A stretch of 64,000 nt of DNA from Anaerococcus vaginalis ATCC 51170 (lineage in GTDB: Bacteria; Bacillota; Clostridia; Tissierellales; Peptoniphilaceae), in assembly GCF_000163295.1 (NCBI RefSeq), contig NZ_GG700527.1, positions 203,453 through 267,452 of the forward strand, given 5' to 3'. A model generated the notes under the pieces. The model was not told where the DNA came from. It did no database searches and was given only the letters and a program-made list of their open reading frames with translations. Shown one piece after another: positions 1 to 8,640 of the stretch (position 1 is the stretch's first letter; every line of letters starts with the position of its first letter). A program made the translations under genes and the position numbers.

Positions 1-66
1 AGGAGTTGTTTCTAAAGTTATAGCTTAATTTAGCTAAAAATTTGAAATAAAATACTTTCATTAAAA

Positions 67-92
67 GGCGGGGAAGTCCCCGTCTTTTTTTA
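67..92 (+). terminator. Intrinsic terminator of an upstream gene
   Basis: A short GC-rich stem (GCGGGGA pairing with TCCCCGT, 2-base loop) is followed by seven T residues. It closes a transcript that enters the window from the left. In frame 2 the first 28 bases could be the last codons of that gene (stop TAA at 26-28), but too little is present to identify it. Confidence 0.85.
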
Positions 93-125
93 AAGATTAT
101 TATTGAAATTTTATGAGGAAATTAA

Positions 126-2630
126 ATGAAAGAAAAATTGAGTGATTTTAAGGAAATATTTAAGAAAATATTTTTTATATCTGTATTAATTCTTGTAATT
201 GTAGAATTTAGAAAAATATCCAAAGAAATAAAGGTTGAAGATGTAAAATTTATTTTTTCTAGCTTATCGGTTATTACATTACTTTTTATGGGAATCTATG
301 GAATTTTTGCTAATATTCCAGCAAGCTTGTATGATTTTATTTTGAATGAAGAGCTTGGAAATGATTATGATAAAAAATACATAGGAGAAACTGGATTTTG
401 TATTAATAATTTTAACGATCTTTTGGGGCTTGGTGGATTTATTTCTATTGGACTTAGAACGGCTTTTTACGGTAAGGGACATGAAGCTACAAAGCTTGTG
501 AAAAAAATCTTACAACTTTTGGTATTTTTGCCATGTGGCTTGTCATTTTTTTCTATTATTTCCTTAATTTCTTTAATATTTCGCTCAAATCCAAATTTAC
601 AAAGTTATATGATTTTGCTTGTTGGTGCAAGTTTGTATATTCCTTTTGTATTGGCTTTGTCTTTTTTTGGAAAGATTAAATTTTCTAGAAAAAATCAAAT
701 AAAATTATTTTTAATCTCAATTGCTGAATGGTTTGGAGTTATGAGTGCCTTTGTGGTTATTGGGTATTTAATGGGGATTAAATTTGATTTGCTTAGTTTA
801 TCAACTTTGGTTGTTGCTGCAAATATTGTAGGATATATTTCTATGATTCCTGGTGCCATCGGTTCTTTTGACCTTATAATTTTGTTTGCTTTAAAAAGTC
901 AGGGTATAAATCAAGAATTGGCACTTGCTTGGATTCTTCTTTATAGAATGTTTTACTATGTTGTTCCATTTTGCCTTGCTTTTGTATTTTTTACTAAAAA
1001 TTTTACAATTGCTTTTCAATTTAAGGAATCTGCTTTTATAAAAAGACTTTTCAAAAATATTCTTTTGGTTTTGAATACTTTTTTGTTGTATATTTTTGGA
1101 CTTTTTATGATTTTGGCTGCAACTTTGCCAGATAAGGCTTATGGTGGAGGTCTTCTTACAAAATTAAATCCTATAAGAGCATCAGCTATTTATCAGTTTC
1201 CATCTCTTCTTTTTGGATTTATATTTATAGTTATGGCAAGAGCTTATATTTCAAAACAGAAAAAATCTTTTCTTTTAAATACCATAATGTTAATTCTTGT
1301 ATTTTGCTATACTTATATAACTGGTTATAGTTTATCTACTCTTATTTATATTTTTATAATGTTTGTAATTAATCTTATTACAAAAGATGAACTTTATACT
1401 AAGCAATTTATTTATGCTAGCGAAGATAGGTTTATTGATTTACTTTTGACAAATTTTATGCTCATAGTTTATGTAGGGAAAATTTTGAAACGTGGATCTA
1501 TCATTGATGTGAATATTAGTGAGGCTAATGATTTTATTTTGATTCCTTTTGAGTATAATTTTATTTCAATAATTGCTACTATATCAATAATTTATTTTAT
1601 TGTTTATCTTTTGGTTAGGAATTTGCAAGGGGCTAGGTTAAAAGTTGGGGAAAAATTTGATTATGATAGGTATATAAATTTACTTAAAAATCAGGGCGGT
1701 TCCAAAGAAGCCTTTCTTTCTTTTTTGGATGATAAGGATCTTTATTGGTTAAAAAATGATGAATGTGATTTGGCTTGTCTTCAAATTAGGACTGTGGGCG
1801 ATAAGGTAATTGTCATGGGGGATCCTATTGGAAATGAAAAATATTTTGATGAGCTTTTGGAAAAATTTATTTATGAAGCTGATGATTTGGGTTATAACAT
1901 TGTTTTTTATGAAATAAATAAAGATATAACAATGAAAGTTCATGAATATGGTTTTAATTTTATGAAATTTGGGGAAAGTGCAAATGTAAATCTTGATGAG
2001 TTTAATCTTGATGGTAAGAAAAAGAAAAATCTAAGAAAAACTATAAATAAACTTGATAGAGATGGATATAGTTTTGAAATTTTGCAAGGACCTTTTGATG
2101 GAAAAACTATAAAAAGACTTCAAGAAATTTCTAATTCTTGGCTTGGAGAAGGCAAAGAAAAGGGATTTTCTTTGGGATTTTTTGACAAAGATTATTTGAA
2201 TAACGGAGATATTGCTGTAATAAAAAATCCTAATCAAAAAATAATTGCTTTTGCAAATTTATCGCCAATTTATGTAGAAAATTGGGCAACAGTTGACCTT
2301 ATGCGTTATGAAGAAAATGTTGATGGCTTGATGGATTATTTGTTTATAAATATTTTCACATATTTGAAAGAAAACAATATAAAATATTTTGACCTCGGCA
2401 TGGCCCCACTTTCAAATGTAGGAGTTATGAGACATTCGTTTTTACAAGAAAGAATGGTATATACAATTTTTAAATTGGGAGATCATTTTTATTCTTTTGA
2501 AGGGCTAAAGGCTTACAAAGATAAGTATGCAAGTTTTTGGGAAGAAAAATATCTTTCCTACTCTAGAGGTTCATCTTTGATTTTTTCTGCAATGACCTTA
2601 TTTTATGCTATAAATAAAAAGGCGAAATAA
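126..2630 (+). CDS. mprF: Bifunctional lysylphosphatidylglycerol flippase/synthetase MprF
   Basis: The 834-residue protein has the two-part MprF architecture. About 500 N-terminal residues form many hydrophobic helices (flippase; UPF0104-like in the first 300). A soluble C-terminal DUF2156 aminoacyltransferase domain follows at roughly 510-830 and contains the GDPIGN, LRKTINKL and FDLGMAPLSNVG-type motifs. MprF transfers lysine (or alanine) from charged tRNA to phosphatidylglycerol and flips the product outward, lowering surface charge and giving resistance to cationic antimicrobial peptides. The length is close to the usual 840-860. ATG follows a GAGGAAA ribosome site. It stands alone between the terminator at 67-92 and the cyclophilin promoter. 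The donor amino acid cannot be read from sequence. Confidence 0.93.
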   Translation: MKEKLSDFKEIFKKIFFISVLILVIVEFRKISKEIKVEDVKFIFSSLSVITLLFMGIYGIFANIPASLYDFILNEELGNDYDKKYIGETGFCINNFNDLLGLGGFISIGLRTAFYGKGHEATKLVKKILQLLVFLPCGLSFFSIISLISLIFRSNPNLQSYMILLVGASLYIPFVLALSFFGKIKFSRKNQIKLFLISIAEWFGVMSAFVVIGYLMGIKFDLLSLSTLVVAANIVGYISMIPGAIGSFDLIILFALKSQGINQELALAWILLYRMFYYVVPFCLAFVFFTKNFTIAFQFKESAFIKRLFKNILLVLNTFLLYIFGLFMILAATLPDKAYGGGLLTKLNPIRASAIYQFPSLLFGFIFIVMARAYISKQKKSFLLNTIMLILVFCYTYITGYSLSTLIYIFIMFVINLITKDELYTKQFIYASEDRFIDLLLTNFMLIVYVGKILKRGSIIDVNISEANDFILIPFEYNFISIIATISIIYFIVYLLVRNLQGARLKVGEKFDYDRYINLLKNQGGSKEAFLSFLDDKDLYWLKNDECDLACLQIRTVGDKVIVMGDPIGNEKYFDELLEKFIYEADDLGYNIVFYEINKDITMKVHEYGFNFMKFGESANVNLDEFNLDGKKKKNLRKTINKLDRDGYSFEILQGPFDGKTIKRLQEISNSWLGEGKEKGFSLGFFDKDYLNNGDIAVIKNPNQKIIAFANLSPIYVENWATVDLMRYEENVDGLMDYLFINIFTYLKENNIKYFDLGMAPLSNVGVMRHSFLQERMVYTIFKLGDHFYSFEGLKAYKDKYASFWEEKYLSYSRGSSLIFSAMTLFYAINKKAK

Positions 2631-2632
2631 TT

Positions 2633-2662
2633 TTGTGGAAAAATCAAGGACAATAGTATAAT
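2633..2662 (+). promoter_or_regulatory. Promoter of the cyclophilin gene
   Basis: TTGTGG (2633-2638), an 18-base spacer and a consensus TATAAT (2657-2662) lie just after the mprF stop and 60 bases before the cyclophilin start. Confidence 0.6.
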
Positions 2663-2722
2663 AAATTATGAATTTATACAGAAAATTAAATTCTAATAAA
2701 AACAATTTTAAAGGAGAAATAA

Positions 2723-3241
2723 ATGGAAAATCCAATAGTTACATTTGAAATGGGAAATGGTGCAATCTTTAAAGCTGAATTATATCCAGAAATTGCTCCA
2801 AATACTGTAAATAATTTTATTTCATTAATAAAAAATAATTTTTATGATGGCTTAATCTTTCATAGAGTTATAAAAGATTTTATGATTCAAGGAGGAGATC
2901 CACAAGGAAGTGGAATGGGTGGCCCTGGATATGCTATAAAAGGAGAATTTTCTTCAAATGGTTTTGAAAATAATTTGGCTCACGACAAAGGGGTTTTATC
3001 AATGGCAAGATCATTTATGCCAGATTCTGCAGGAAGCCAATTTTTTATAATGCACAAAAAAAGTCCACATCTTGACGGAGATTATGCAGGATTTGGAAAA
3101 ATAATTGAAGGCATAGAAGAAATTGATAAAATCGCAAATGTAAAAACAGATTATAATGACAGACCTGTTGAAGATGTAAAAATTAAAAAAGTTACAGTTG
3201 ATACAAAGGGAATTGATTATCCTGAAGTTGAAAAAATGTAA
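2723..3241 (+). CDS. Peptidyl-prolyl cis-trans isomerase, cyclophilin type
   Basis: A 172-residue cytosolic cyclophilin with no signal peptide. The core is well conserved: FHRVIKDFMIQGGDPQGSG near residues 46-64 (catalytic Arg in FHRV), a SQFFIMHKKSPHLDGDYAGFGK block near 110-132, and a GFENN/LSMAR segment between. It catalyses proline isomerisation during protein folding. ATG has an AAAGGAG site seven bases upstream. Its own promoter precedes it and an intrinsic terminator follows, so it is monocistronic. Confidence 0.94.
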   Translation: MENPIVTFEMGNGAIFKAELYPEIAPNTVNNFISLIKNNFYDGLIFHRVIKDFMIQGGDPQGSGMGGPGYAIKGEFSSNGFENNLAHDKGVLSMARSFMPDSAGSQFFIMHKKSPHLDGDYAGFGKIIEGIEEIDKIANVKTDYNDRPVEDVKIKKVTVDTKGIDYPEVEKM

Positions 3242-3245
3242 ATTT

Positions 3246-3272
3246 AAGGCAGATTAATTTCTGCCTTTTTTT
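3246..3272 (+). terminator. Terminator after the cyclophilin gene
   Basis: AAGGCAGA and TCTGCCTT form a perfect 8-bp stem around a 6-base loop, followed by a run of seven T's. Confidence 0.9.
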
Positions 3273-3287
3273 ATTTTCTAAATATGG

Positions 3288-3293
3288 TATAAT
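3288..3293 (+). promoter_or_regulatory. -10 element upstream of the nucleobase permease
   Basis: A consensus TATAAT sits 38 bases before the permease start. The -35 position falls in the T-run of the preceding terminator and matches poorly. No purine riboswitch core was found in the short leader. Confidence 0.4.
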
Positions 3294-3331
3294 TTTATTC
3301 GGATTTTTAAAATAAATTTTTAGGAGGTCTT

Positions 3332-4393
3332 ATGACTTTTAATGACATTATGGCAGCCTTGGGTGTAGTAATTAATGGAATTCCCCAAGCACTTTTGGCA
3401 CTTTCGGTAGGTTTTTCTGCATTTCCAACTTCGCTTGGTTTTGCTGTGGGAGTAGTTGCTTGTATGCTTTTGCAATCTCCAATTCCAATTTCTATGCAAG
3501 CTGAAACAATTGCCCTTGCAGGATCTTATGGCGATAATATTAGGGAAAGATTGTCGGTTGTATTTTGGGCAGGAATTATTATGTCCATACTTGGAATTAC
3601 TGGAAGCTTAAATTTTATTGTTGATTTGGCTGGAGTTTATGTATTAAATGGAATGATGGCAGGAGTTGGATTGATTCTTGCAAAAATTGCAATTGATGGA
3701 CTAAAGCTTGAAACAAAAATGGTAAGTTTAATTTCTATAATTTCAGCCCTTATAACATATTTTGTTTTTGGAAGAAATCTTGTTTACACTATTATAATTT
3801 CTGTTGTTATTTCTTCAATTTATGCAAATATTATGAAAATGGAAATAGGAAAAGAGATAAAAAAAGAAGAAAGAAAACTTTCTATTAAAAAACCTATTTT
3901 AAATAAAAAAGTTATCAGAGGTTCTTTATCTCTTGCTTGCCTTACAATTGGTGCAAATATTGCTTTTGGAAATATTACAGCATCTCTTGGGGATGGAAAT
4001 TTGACAGCAAATATTGACCATTTGACAATCTATTCAGGTCTTGCTGATTCTGTTTCTTCACTTTTTGGTGGAGCGCCAGTTGAAGCAATAATTTCAGCCA
4101 CAGGAGCAAGCGATAATCCAATTAATTCTGGAATTTTGATGATGGCAATTCTTGGGGTAATAATGTTTATGGGATTTTTGCCAAAACTTGGAAAATATGT
4201 TCCAGGAGAATCAATCCACGGATTTTTATTTGTACTTGGCGCTCTTGTAACTGTTCCAACAAATGCAAATCTTGCTTTTGCAGCAGGAGGCGATACAATA
4301 TTAGTTGCAGGTATAGCTATGGCAACAACTGCAGCAAGCGATCCTTTTATGGGACTTGTAGCAGGAGTAATTCTTAAATTTATAATTTTATAG
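3332..4393 (+). CDS. NCS2-type nucleobase permease
   Basis: A 353-residue polytopic membrane protein with about ten hydrophobic segments. It has Gly/Ala-rich helices typical of the xanthine/uracil permease superfamily, for example SPIPISMQAE near residue 50 and SSLFGGAPVEAIISATG near 240. It is shorter than classical NCS2 carriers (about 430) because of reduced loops. The phosphoribosyltransferase eight bases downstream supports a purine or pyrimidine base as substrate. ATG has an AGGAGGT site. The exact base is unknown, and family assignment rests on motif style rather than a decisive signature. Confidence 0.7.
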   Translation: MTFNDIMAALGVVINGIPQALLALSVGFSAFPTSLGFAVGVVACMLLQSPIPISMQAETIALAGSYGDNIRERLSVVFWAGIIMSILGITGSLNFIVDLAGVYVLNGMMAGVGLILAKIAIDGLKLETKMVSLISIISALITYFVFGRNLVYTIIISVVISSIYANIMKMEIGKEIKKEERKLSIKKPILNKKVIRGSLSLACLTIGANIAFGNITASLGDGNLTANIDHLTIYSGLADSVSSLFGGAPVEAIISATGASDNPINSGILMMAILGVIMFMGFLPKLGKYVPGESIHGFLFVLGALVTVPTNANLAFAAGGDTILVAGIAMATTAASDPFMGLVAGVILKFIIL

Positions 4394-4401
4394 GAGATTT
4401 T

Positions 4402-4938
4402 ATGGATTATTATAAATTAAATGTGTGTGGAGTCGAAAGAAATTTGCCAATAATACAAATATCAGATAATTTAAAAATTGCATCATTTGTTTTATTGGGA
4501 GATACAGAGCTTGCAACAAAAGCAGGATATGAATTAAGTAAAAAAATTGATTGCGATATAATTCTTACAGCAGAAGCAAAAGGTATAGCCCTTGCACATG
4601 AAATTGCAAGAAATATTGGAGAAAAATCATTTGTAGTTGCAAGAAAATCACAAAAATCCTACATGGAAAATCCTGTAAGTGTAGAAGTAAATTCAATTAC
4701 AACAAAAAATACCCAAAAATTATTTTTGGATTTTAAAGATGTAGAAAAAATAAAAGGAAAGAAAGTAGCCCTAGTTGATGATGTAATTTCCACAGGAGAA
4801 TCTATAAAAGCTTTAGAAAATCTTGTGAAAAAAGCAGGAGGAGAAGTTGTTCAAAAACTTGCGATTCTTGCAGAAGGAGATGCAGCTAATAGGGATGATA
4901 TAATATTTTTAGAAAAACTTCCAATTTTTGAAATTTAA
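4402..4938 (+). CDS. Phosphoribosyltransferase, adenine/xanthine type
   Basis: A 178-residue type I phosphoribosyltransferase. The PRPP-binding loop is clear (VALVDDVISTGESI near residues 125-138), and the LTAEAKGIALAHEIAR segment near 55-70 resembles the adenine phosphoribosyltransferase family. It would convert an imported base plus PRPP into a nucleotide, trapping what the adjacent permease brings in. ATG lies eight bases after the permease stop with TAGGAGA upstream, so the two form an operon closed by a strong terminator. Adenine versus xanthine/guanine preference cannot be decided here. Confidence 0.8.
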   Translation: MDYYKLNVCGVERNLPIIQISDNLKIASFVLLGDTELATKAGYELSKKIDCDIILTAEAKGIALAHEIARNIGEKSFVVARKSQKSYMENPVSVEVNSITTKNTQKLFLDFKDVEKIKGKKVALVDDVISTGESIKALENLVKKAGGEVVQKLAILAEGDAANRDDIIFLEKLPIFEI

Positions 4939-4971
4939 TATAGAAATAGAAGAAAAAACTTAAATAAATTA

Positions 4972-4997
4972 AACTTCCAGAAATTGGAAGTTTTTTT
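4972..4997 (+). terminator. Terminator of the permease/phosphoribosyltransferase operon
   Basis: AACTTCCA pairs with TGGAAGTT around a 5-base loop and is followed by seven T's. Confidence 0.9.
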
Positions 4998-5004
4998 AAT
5001 TGCA

Positions 5005-5036
5005 AATAAAAAGCACTTATTGTAAAAATAAGTGCT
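5005..5036 (-). terminator. Terminator overlapping the end of mntP
   Basis: AGCACTTAT and ATAAGTGCT form a 9-bp stem. Read on the minus strand it is followed by TTTTATTT. The mntP stop codon lies inside the stem. Confidence 0.8.
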
Positions 5037-5574
5037 CAATTAGAATTTTTGTTCCTAATAAAATCAAAATTACTCCACCAATAAGCTCTGAAATTTGTTT
5101 GATTTTCATGCCCAATTTATTTCCTATTTTAAAGGCTATTGATGATAGGATAAAGGTTGTGATTCCTATTATTGTGCTTGAAGAAAATATATTTACATTC
5201 AAAAATGCAAAGGAAACTCCAACTGCCATTGCATCAATGCTTGTTGCGATTCCAAGTGAGAATAAAGATTTTAAACTTAAGCCGTGGCTTATTTCACAGC
5301 TTGCATCTTTTGATTCTTTTATCATTTGAAAGCCAATTATAAATAATAAAATAAAGGCAACCCAATGGTCAATTGCTTTGATTGAATTTGCAAAACTTGA
5401 TGCTAGAAAATAACCAATTATTGGCATAATTGCTTGGAAAATTCCAAAACAAAGTCCAATGCTTAGGGTATTTTTTATGTTATTTTCTTTTATTTGAAGA
5501 CCTTGACAAATGCTTGCTGCAAAAGCGTCCATACTAAGTCCGATAGCTAAAATTAAAATTGAAATAAGACTCAT
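5017..5574 (-). CDS. mntP: Manganese efflux pump MntP
   Basis: A 185-residue protein with six predicted membrane helices and the two family hallmarks: GLSMDAFAAS in helix 1 and SIDAMAVGVSFA in helix 4, each with the conserved Asp. MntP exports Mn2+. The open frame extends 11 codons upstream, but the internal ATG at 5574 has a textbook AAAGGAG site seven bases away, so that start is chosen. It has its own promoter and a terminator overlapping its stop. No yybP-ykoY manganese riboswitch is present in the leader, which is only about 40 bases. Confidence 0.92.
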   Translation of the reverse strand: MSLISILILAIGLSMDAFAASICQGLQIKENNIKNTLSIGLCFGIFQAIMPIIGYFLASSFANSIKAIDHWVAFILLFIIGFQMIKESKDASCEISHGLSLKSLFSLGIATSIDAMAVGVSFAFLNVNIFSSSTIIGITTFILSSIAFKIGNKLGMKIKQISELIGGVILILLGTKILIEHLFLQ

Positions 5575-5614
5575 TGCTACTCCTTTTTTTCGGAAAAAAT
5601 TTATCAACGAAGAA

Positions 5615-5642
5615 ACTATACTTGATATTTTTATATAAGCAA
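5615..5642 (-). promoter_or_regulatory. Promoter of mntP
   Basis: On the minus strand TTGCTT, a 16-base spacer and TATAGT lie about 40 bases before the mntP start. Confidence 0.5.
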
Positions 5643-5664
5643 ATAGAAGGCCTTAGCCTTCTAT
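5642..5664 (-). terminator. Hairpin at the end of the S41 peptidase gene
   Basis: AATAGAAGGC and GCCTTCTATT form a 10-bp stem around a 4-base loop. The S41 stop codon is in the hairpin. The T-run is weak (TTTGCTTATAT), so termination may be partial and mntP could receive read-through. Confidence 0.6.
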
Positions 5665-6978
5665 TTCTATAATTTTTTGTATTATTGGTTGGTCTTTTAT
5701 TTCATCAAACCTATTTGAATCTATATTTATGTCAGGATTTGTTTTTTCTATTTCATTTATATATCCTGATTCAGTCACTCCGATTTCTTTTGGAAATCTC
5801 AATACATATCCAGAATTTGGCAAATCAATTTGCAAAGGATCAGTTCCAATTCCATCTCCCTTGCTTTGGCTTCCTACAATTGTTGCAAGTTTTGTTTCTT
5901 TACAAAAAGATGCTAGCATTTCTGCTGATGAAAATACTGATGAATCTATAAGAAGATAGATGTGTCCTTTAAATTTTATGGAATCTTCACTTGGGATTAT
6001 TTTTGCAGGATAATTTGTGTAATAATCAAATTTTGAAAGTATCTGTTTTGTATCATTTGAAAAATTACTTGCATTTAAAAATTCGCTTACGCCTTCTTTG
6101 TATTTTTCTTGGCTTATTACTTTCTTATTTAAATCTCCTTTTTTGATAAAAGAATAATAACTTGTAGAATATGGCTTATCTATAATTTGTGGAAGAAGAA
6201 AATCTTGCCAATATCTAGAATCGCCACCAGTATTTCCTCTTATATCAATAACTAGAGCTTTTTTATTTTTTGCTTTTTTTAGATAAGTTTTCAATTTTTT
6301 TCGGTCATAATTTGAATAATCATAATTTACCATTGAATTAATTTTTAAATATCCTATCTTATCATTTATATCTTTAGCTTCAATATTGTCTGTACGAATT
6401 TCGTTTGAATTTTCTGTTGCCTTGCCTAAAATATTATTATTTTTATTTATTATAGCTTTTGTTTCATACTGGTTGTATTTCAAATAATCATTTATTTTTT
6501 TATTATCTAAATTGTACCTTCTTCTTACATTTTCCTTTTCATAAACATGGCTTATATAATGACGCCAATCATTTTCTGGCATTTTGTAGTAGGTTATATA
6601 CATTTCAACTGCCTGATTTTGGTCAATTATTTGGGTGTGGTCGTTATTTAGCTCATACAAAATTTTATTCATTCTCAAACCAAAGTCCACATCATTTTTG
6701 GAATTTTCTATATATTTTTTGAAGGTTTCTTTTTTTCCTAACCAGTCAACATTATTAATTTTCTTATTTATGTCAAAATAAGGATAATAAGTTTCTAAAA
6801 TATCGTAGGCAAATTCAAAATCTTCTATGTATTTATCCTTTGTCAAATCTCTCATCTTTTTTTCTTCCAAGCTTGGAAGATTTATTTTTTCGGCATTTTT
6901 TGGACTTGTAAAATTCAAAAAAGCCAAAATAAGTAAGAGTGAAATTATAGCAAAGGGAAAAAGTCTTCTTTTTTTCAT
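5653..6978 (-). CDS. Membrane-anchored S41 family serine peptidase
   Basis: A 441-residue protein with an N-terminal signal-anchor (KKRRLFPF, then a hydrophobic stretch to about residue 24) and an extracytoplasmic S41 (tail-specific protease) domain at roughly 200-425. ALVIDIRGNTGGDSRYW near 240 and SSVFSSAEMLASF near 345 match the conserved S41 oxyanion and catalytic-Ser regions. GSQSKGDGIGTDP follows. No PDZ domain was recognised, unlike CtpA. ATG is preceded by AGGAAAGGA. Substrate is unknown; a role in envelope protein turnover is inference. Confidence 0.85.
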   Translation of the reverse strand: MKKRRLFPFAIISLLLILAFLNFTSPKNAEKINLPSLEEKKMRDLTKDKYIEDFEFAYDILETYYPYFDINKKINNVDWLGKKETFKKYIENSKNDVDFGLRMNKILYELNNDHTQIIDQNQAVEMYITYYKMPENDWRHYISHVYEKENVRRRYNLDNKKINDYLKYNQYETKAIINKNNNILGKATENSNEIRTDNIEAKDINDKIGYLKINSMVNYDYSNYDRKKLKTYLKKAKNKKALVIDIRGNTGGDSRYWQDFLLPQIIDKPYSTSYYSFIKKGDLNKKVISQEKYKEGVSEFLNASNFSNDTKQILSKFDYYTNYPAKIIPSEDSIKFKGHIYLLIDSSVFSSAEMLASFCKETKLATIVGSQSKGDGIGTDPLQIDLPNSGYVLRFPKEIGVTESGYINEIEKTNPDINIDSNRFDEIKDQPIIQKIIEIEG

Positions 6979-7023
6979 CTAATTTATCCTTTCCTAATTA
7001 ATTATAACAAATAAAAATTTCTT

Positions 7024-7587
7024 TTACACTTTTCTTATAGAAACAAGGAAGGGAGGTGTGTTTATTTGATTATAAAAATTATATTTTATGACTTGAAATG
7101 TTTTTTGATCTAGATTTTTTAAAAATTCTCCCACATATTTTTCCTCATTTTTCCCTTCATCATGACCTGGATAAAAAGTTATAAGAATAAGTCCATTTTT
7201 ATTTAATAAATTTAAACATGACTTGAGAGATTCTATCACAGACTTATAATTTGTTGTAATTGACTTATCTCCTTTTGGCAAAAATCCCAAATTATAAATA
7301 AAAAGGTCGATTTTTTCTTCTATATATTTTTCAATATTTTTGTGATCATCAAGGATAAATTTAAAATTTTTCCTTTGACCTATAAGTTTTTTACATCTTT
7401 CTTGTGAAAGTTTTTGTATATCAAAAGCATACAAAATTTTTGGATTTTTCTTATCCAAAATAAATTTTGAATCATTACCATTTCCTGCTGTCATATCGCA
7501 AGCTCTTATATTATTTTCCACTCTATTTTCTATCAAATAATGGGAAAGTTTTACCGGATTATTTATAATTTCATCAGTATATATCAT
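7024..7587 (-). CDS. mnmM: tRNA wobble-uridine methyltransferase MnmM (YtqB family)
   Basis: A 187-residue class I SAM-dependent methyltransferase. It has an atypical motif I (CDMTAGNGNDSKFI near residues 29-42) and the family-specific YNLGFLPKGDKSITT near 98-112 and YPGHDEG near 139-145. Members of this family methylate the 5-aminomethyl-2-thiouridine wobble base of certain tRNAs. The start overlaps the end of the upstream protease gene by 14 bases, so it is probably translated from the XRE/ImmA transcript. Confidence 0.85.
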   Translation of the reverse strand: MIYTDEIINNPVKLSHYLIENRVENNIRACDMTAGNGNDSKFILDKKNPKILYAFDIQKLSQERCKKLIGQRKNFKFILDDHKNIEKYIEEKIDLFIYNLGFLPKGDKSITTNYKSVIESLKSCLNLLNKNGLILITFYPGHDEGKNEEKYVGEFLKNLDQKTFQVIKYNFYNQINTPPFLVSIRKV

Positions 7588-8125
7588 GATTTCTTATATC
7601 CTTGCCGTCAATATCCTTAAAAAAATTAGGATCAGCTTCTTCTTTTTTTATATTCATGCCCATCCTGTGCATCTCATTTAATTTAAAAATCATAAGATTT
7701 ACATTCACATTATACATAGAGGCTAGTTGGTTGTAAGTGTAGCCTGCTTTTACATCATTTATCAATTCTTTTTCATCCAAAAGAAGATGAGCTGCAAAAA
7801 TATTTGCACACAATTCCATTTCGCTATTTATATCAAAAAGTTCATACTCAATCAGATTTTCATTTTTTGCCATATCTTTGTGATAAAGGTCATGGCCCAA
7901 TTCGTGAGCAAAAACCATATTTTGAATTCTTTTGTCAACAAAGGGATTGTAAAAAACAAAAGAATTTCTTTTGATAATTTTATACATACCCAAAAGTTTT
8001 GTATTTTCCTTAAAAGCAATTATATTTACGCCTCTTTGAATTAAAATTTCTTTTGGATTTCTGCTGTCATATTTTTTAATTAATTTTTTTACATCATCAA
8101 AAATTTCATCGTATAAAAAAGACAT
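7574..8125 (-). CDS. ImmA/IrrE-type metallopeptidase
   Basis: A 183-residue protein with the zinc motif HELGH near residue 90 and the downstream Glu-containing helix ELCANIFAAHLLL. ImmA-type proteases cleave a partner XRE repressor on a stress signal, as described for ICEBs1 ImmA/ImmR. The XRE gene lies seven bases upstream in the same operon, the standard pairing. Its start has an AGGTGAAAT site. No integrase or phage gene accompanies it here, so it is either a domesticated remnant or a cellular stress switch. Confidence 0.88.
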   Translation of the reverse strand: MSFLYDEIFDDVKKLIKKYDSRNPKEILIQRGVNIIAFKENTKLLGMYKIIKRNSFVFYNPFVDKRIQNMVFAHELGHDLYHKDMAKNENLIEYELFDINSEMELCANIFAAHLLLDEKELINDVKAGYTYNQLASMYNVNVNLMIFKLNEMHRMGMNIKKEEADPNFFKDIDGKDIRNHDIY

Positions 8126-8132
8126 ATTTCAC

Positions 8133-8531
8133 CTAATCCTTGTGAGGATTATATTTTTTATTTTTATTTTTTGCAATATAGTAGGCCTCTTGAATAGAAT
8201 CGAGGATTGCTTTTTTATCTTCCTCATTTATTTCTCCGCCAGCCATAAGACCAATTACCCCATCAACCATTTCCTTTGCATCTTTTGCTCCCTTGTAGCC
8301 ATATTTTTCTCTAACATCAAGAATAAAATTCTCCTCATCAGTTACAAGATAATCGTGGCTAGTGTCCAAAACCTCTGCAAGCTTATCATAAATTTTTCTA
8401 TATCGTGGTTTCGATTCTCCCATTTCATATCTCGAAATAGTTTTTAAAGAAACACCAACAAGCTTAGCTAGCTCTTCTTGAGTTAAATTTTTATTTTCAC
8501 GAAGCTTTCTTAACTTAGATTCAAAACTCAT
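8133..8531 (-). CDS. XRE-family transcriptional regulator (ImmR-like)
   Basis: A 132-residue protein with an N-terminal HTH_3 domain at residues 7-60 (LTQEELAKLVGVSLKTISRYE is the helix-turn-helix) and a C-terminal charged helical region (EEDKKAILDSIQEAYY) that may serve dimerisation or protease recognition. It is first in a three-gene operon with the ImmA-type protease and mnmM. The promoter 70 bases upstream carries repeated TCAAATTC motifs, one overlapping the -35, which suggests autoregulation. ATG has an AAAAGGAG site. Confidence 0.88.
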   Translation of the reverse strand: MSFESKLRKLRENKNLTQEELAKLVGVSLKTISRYEMGESKPRYRKIYDKLAEVLDTSHDYLVTDEENFILDVREKYGYKGAKDAKEMVDGVIGLMAGGEINEEDKKAILDSIQEAYYIAKNKNKKYNPHKD

Positions 8532-8552
8532 AATTTCTCCTTTTAACAGACA

Positions 8553-8566
8553 CTCAAATTCTTGAG
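8553..8566. promoter_or_regulatory. Candidate operator 1 of the XRE regulator
   Basis: A dyad CTCAA-ATTC-TTGAG in the 5' UTR of the XRE gene. Its core TCAAATTC followed by two A/T and G recurs at 8620-8630. Confidence 0.4.
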
Positions 8567-8600
8567 CATCTTAAATTTAATCAAGTCATTTAATGTCATA

Positions 8601-8629
8601 ATTATACAATATCAGTCATTCAAATTCAA
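8601..8629 (-). promoter_or_regulatory. Promoter of the XRE/protease/mnmM operon
   Basis: On the minus strand TTGAAT (8624-8629), a 17-base spacer and a consensus TATAAT (8601-8606). The -35 is embedded in the second TCAAATTC motif (8620-8627), so a bound repressor would block polymerase. Confidence 0.7.
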
Positions 8630-8640
8630 GGAGAGAGAAT

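Noticed and set aside
5575-5652. yybP-ykoY manganese riboswitch before mntP
   Set aside because: The leader between promoter and start is only about 40 bases, too short, and lacks the conserved loops.
7574-8531. Prophage or integrative element at the XRE/ImmA pair
   Set aside because: No integrase, excisionase, structural or att-like repeats nearby; flanking genes are core functions.
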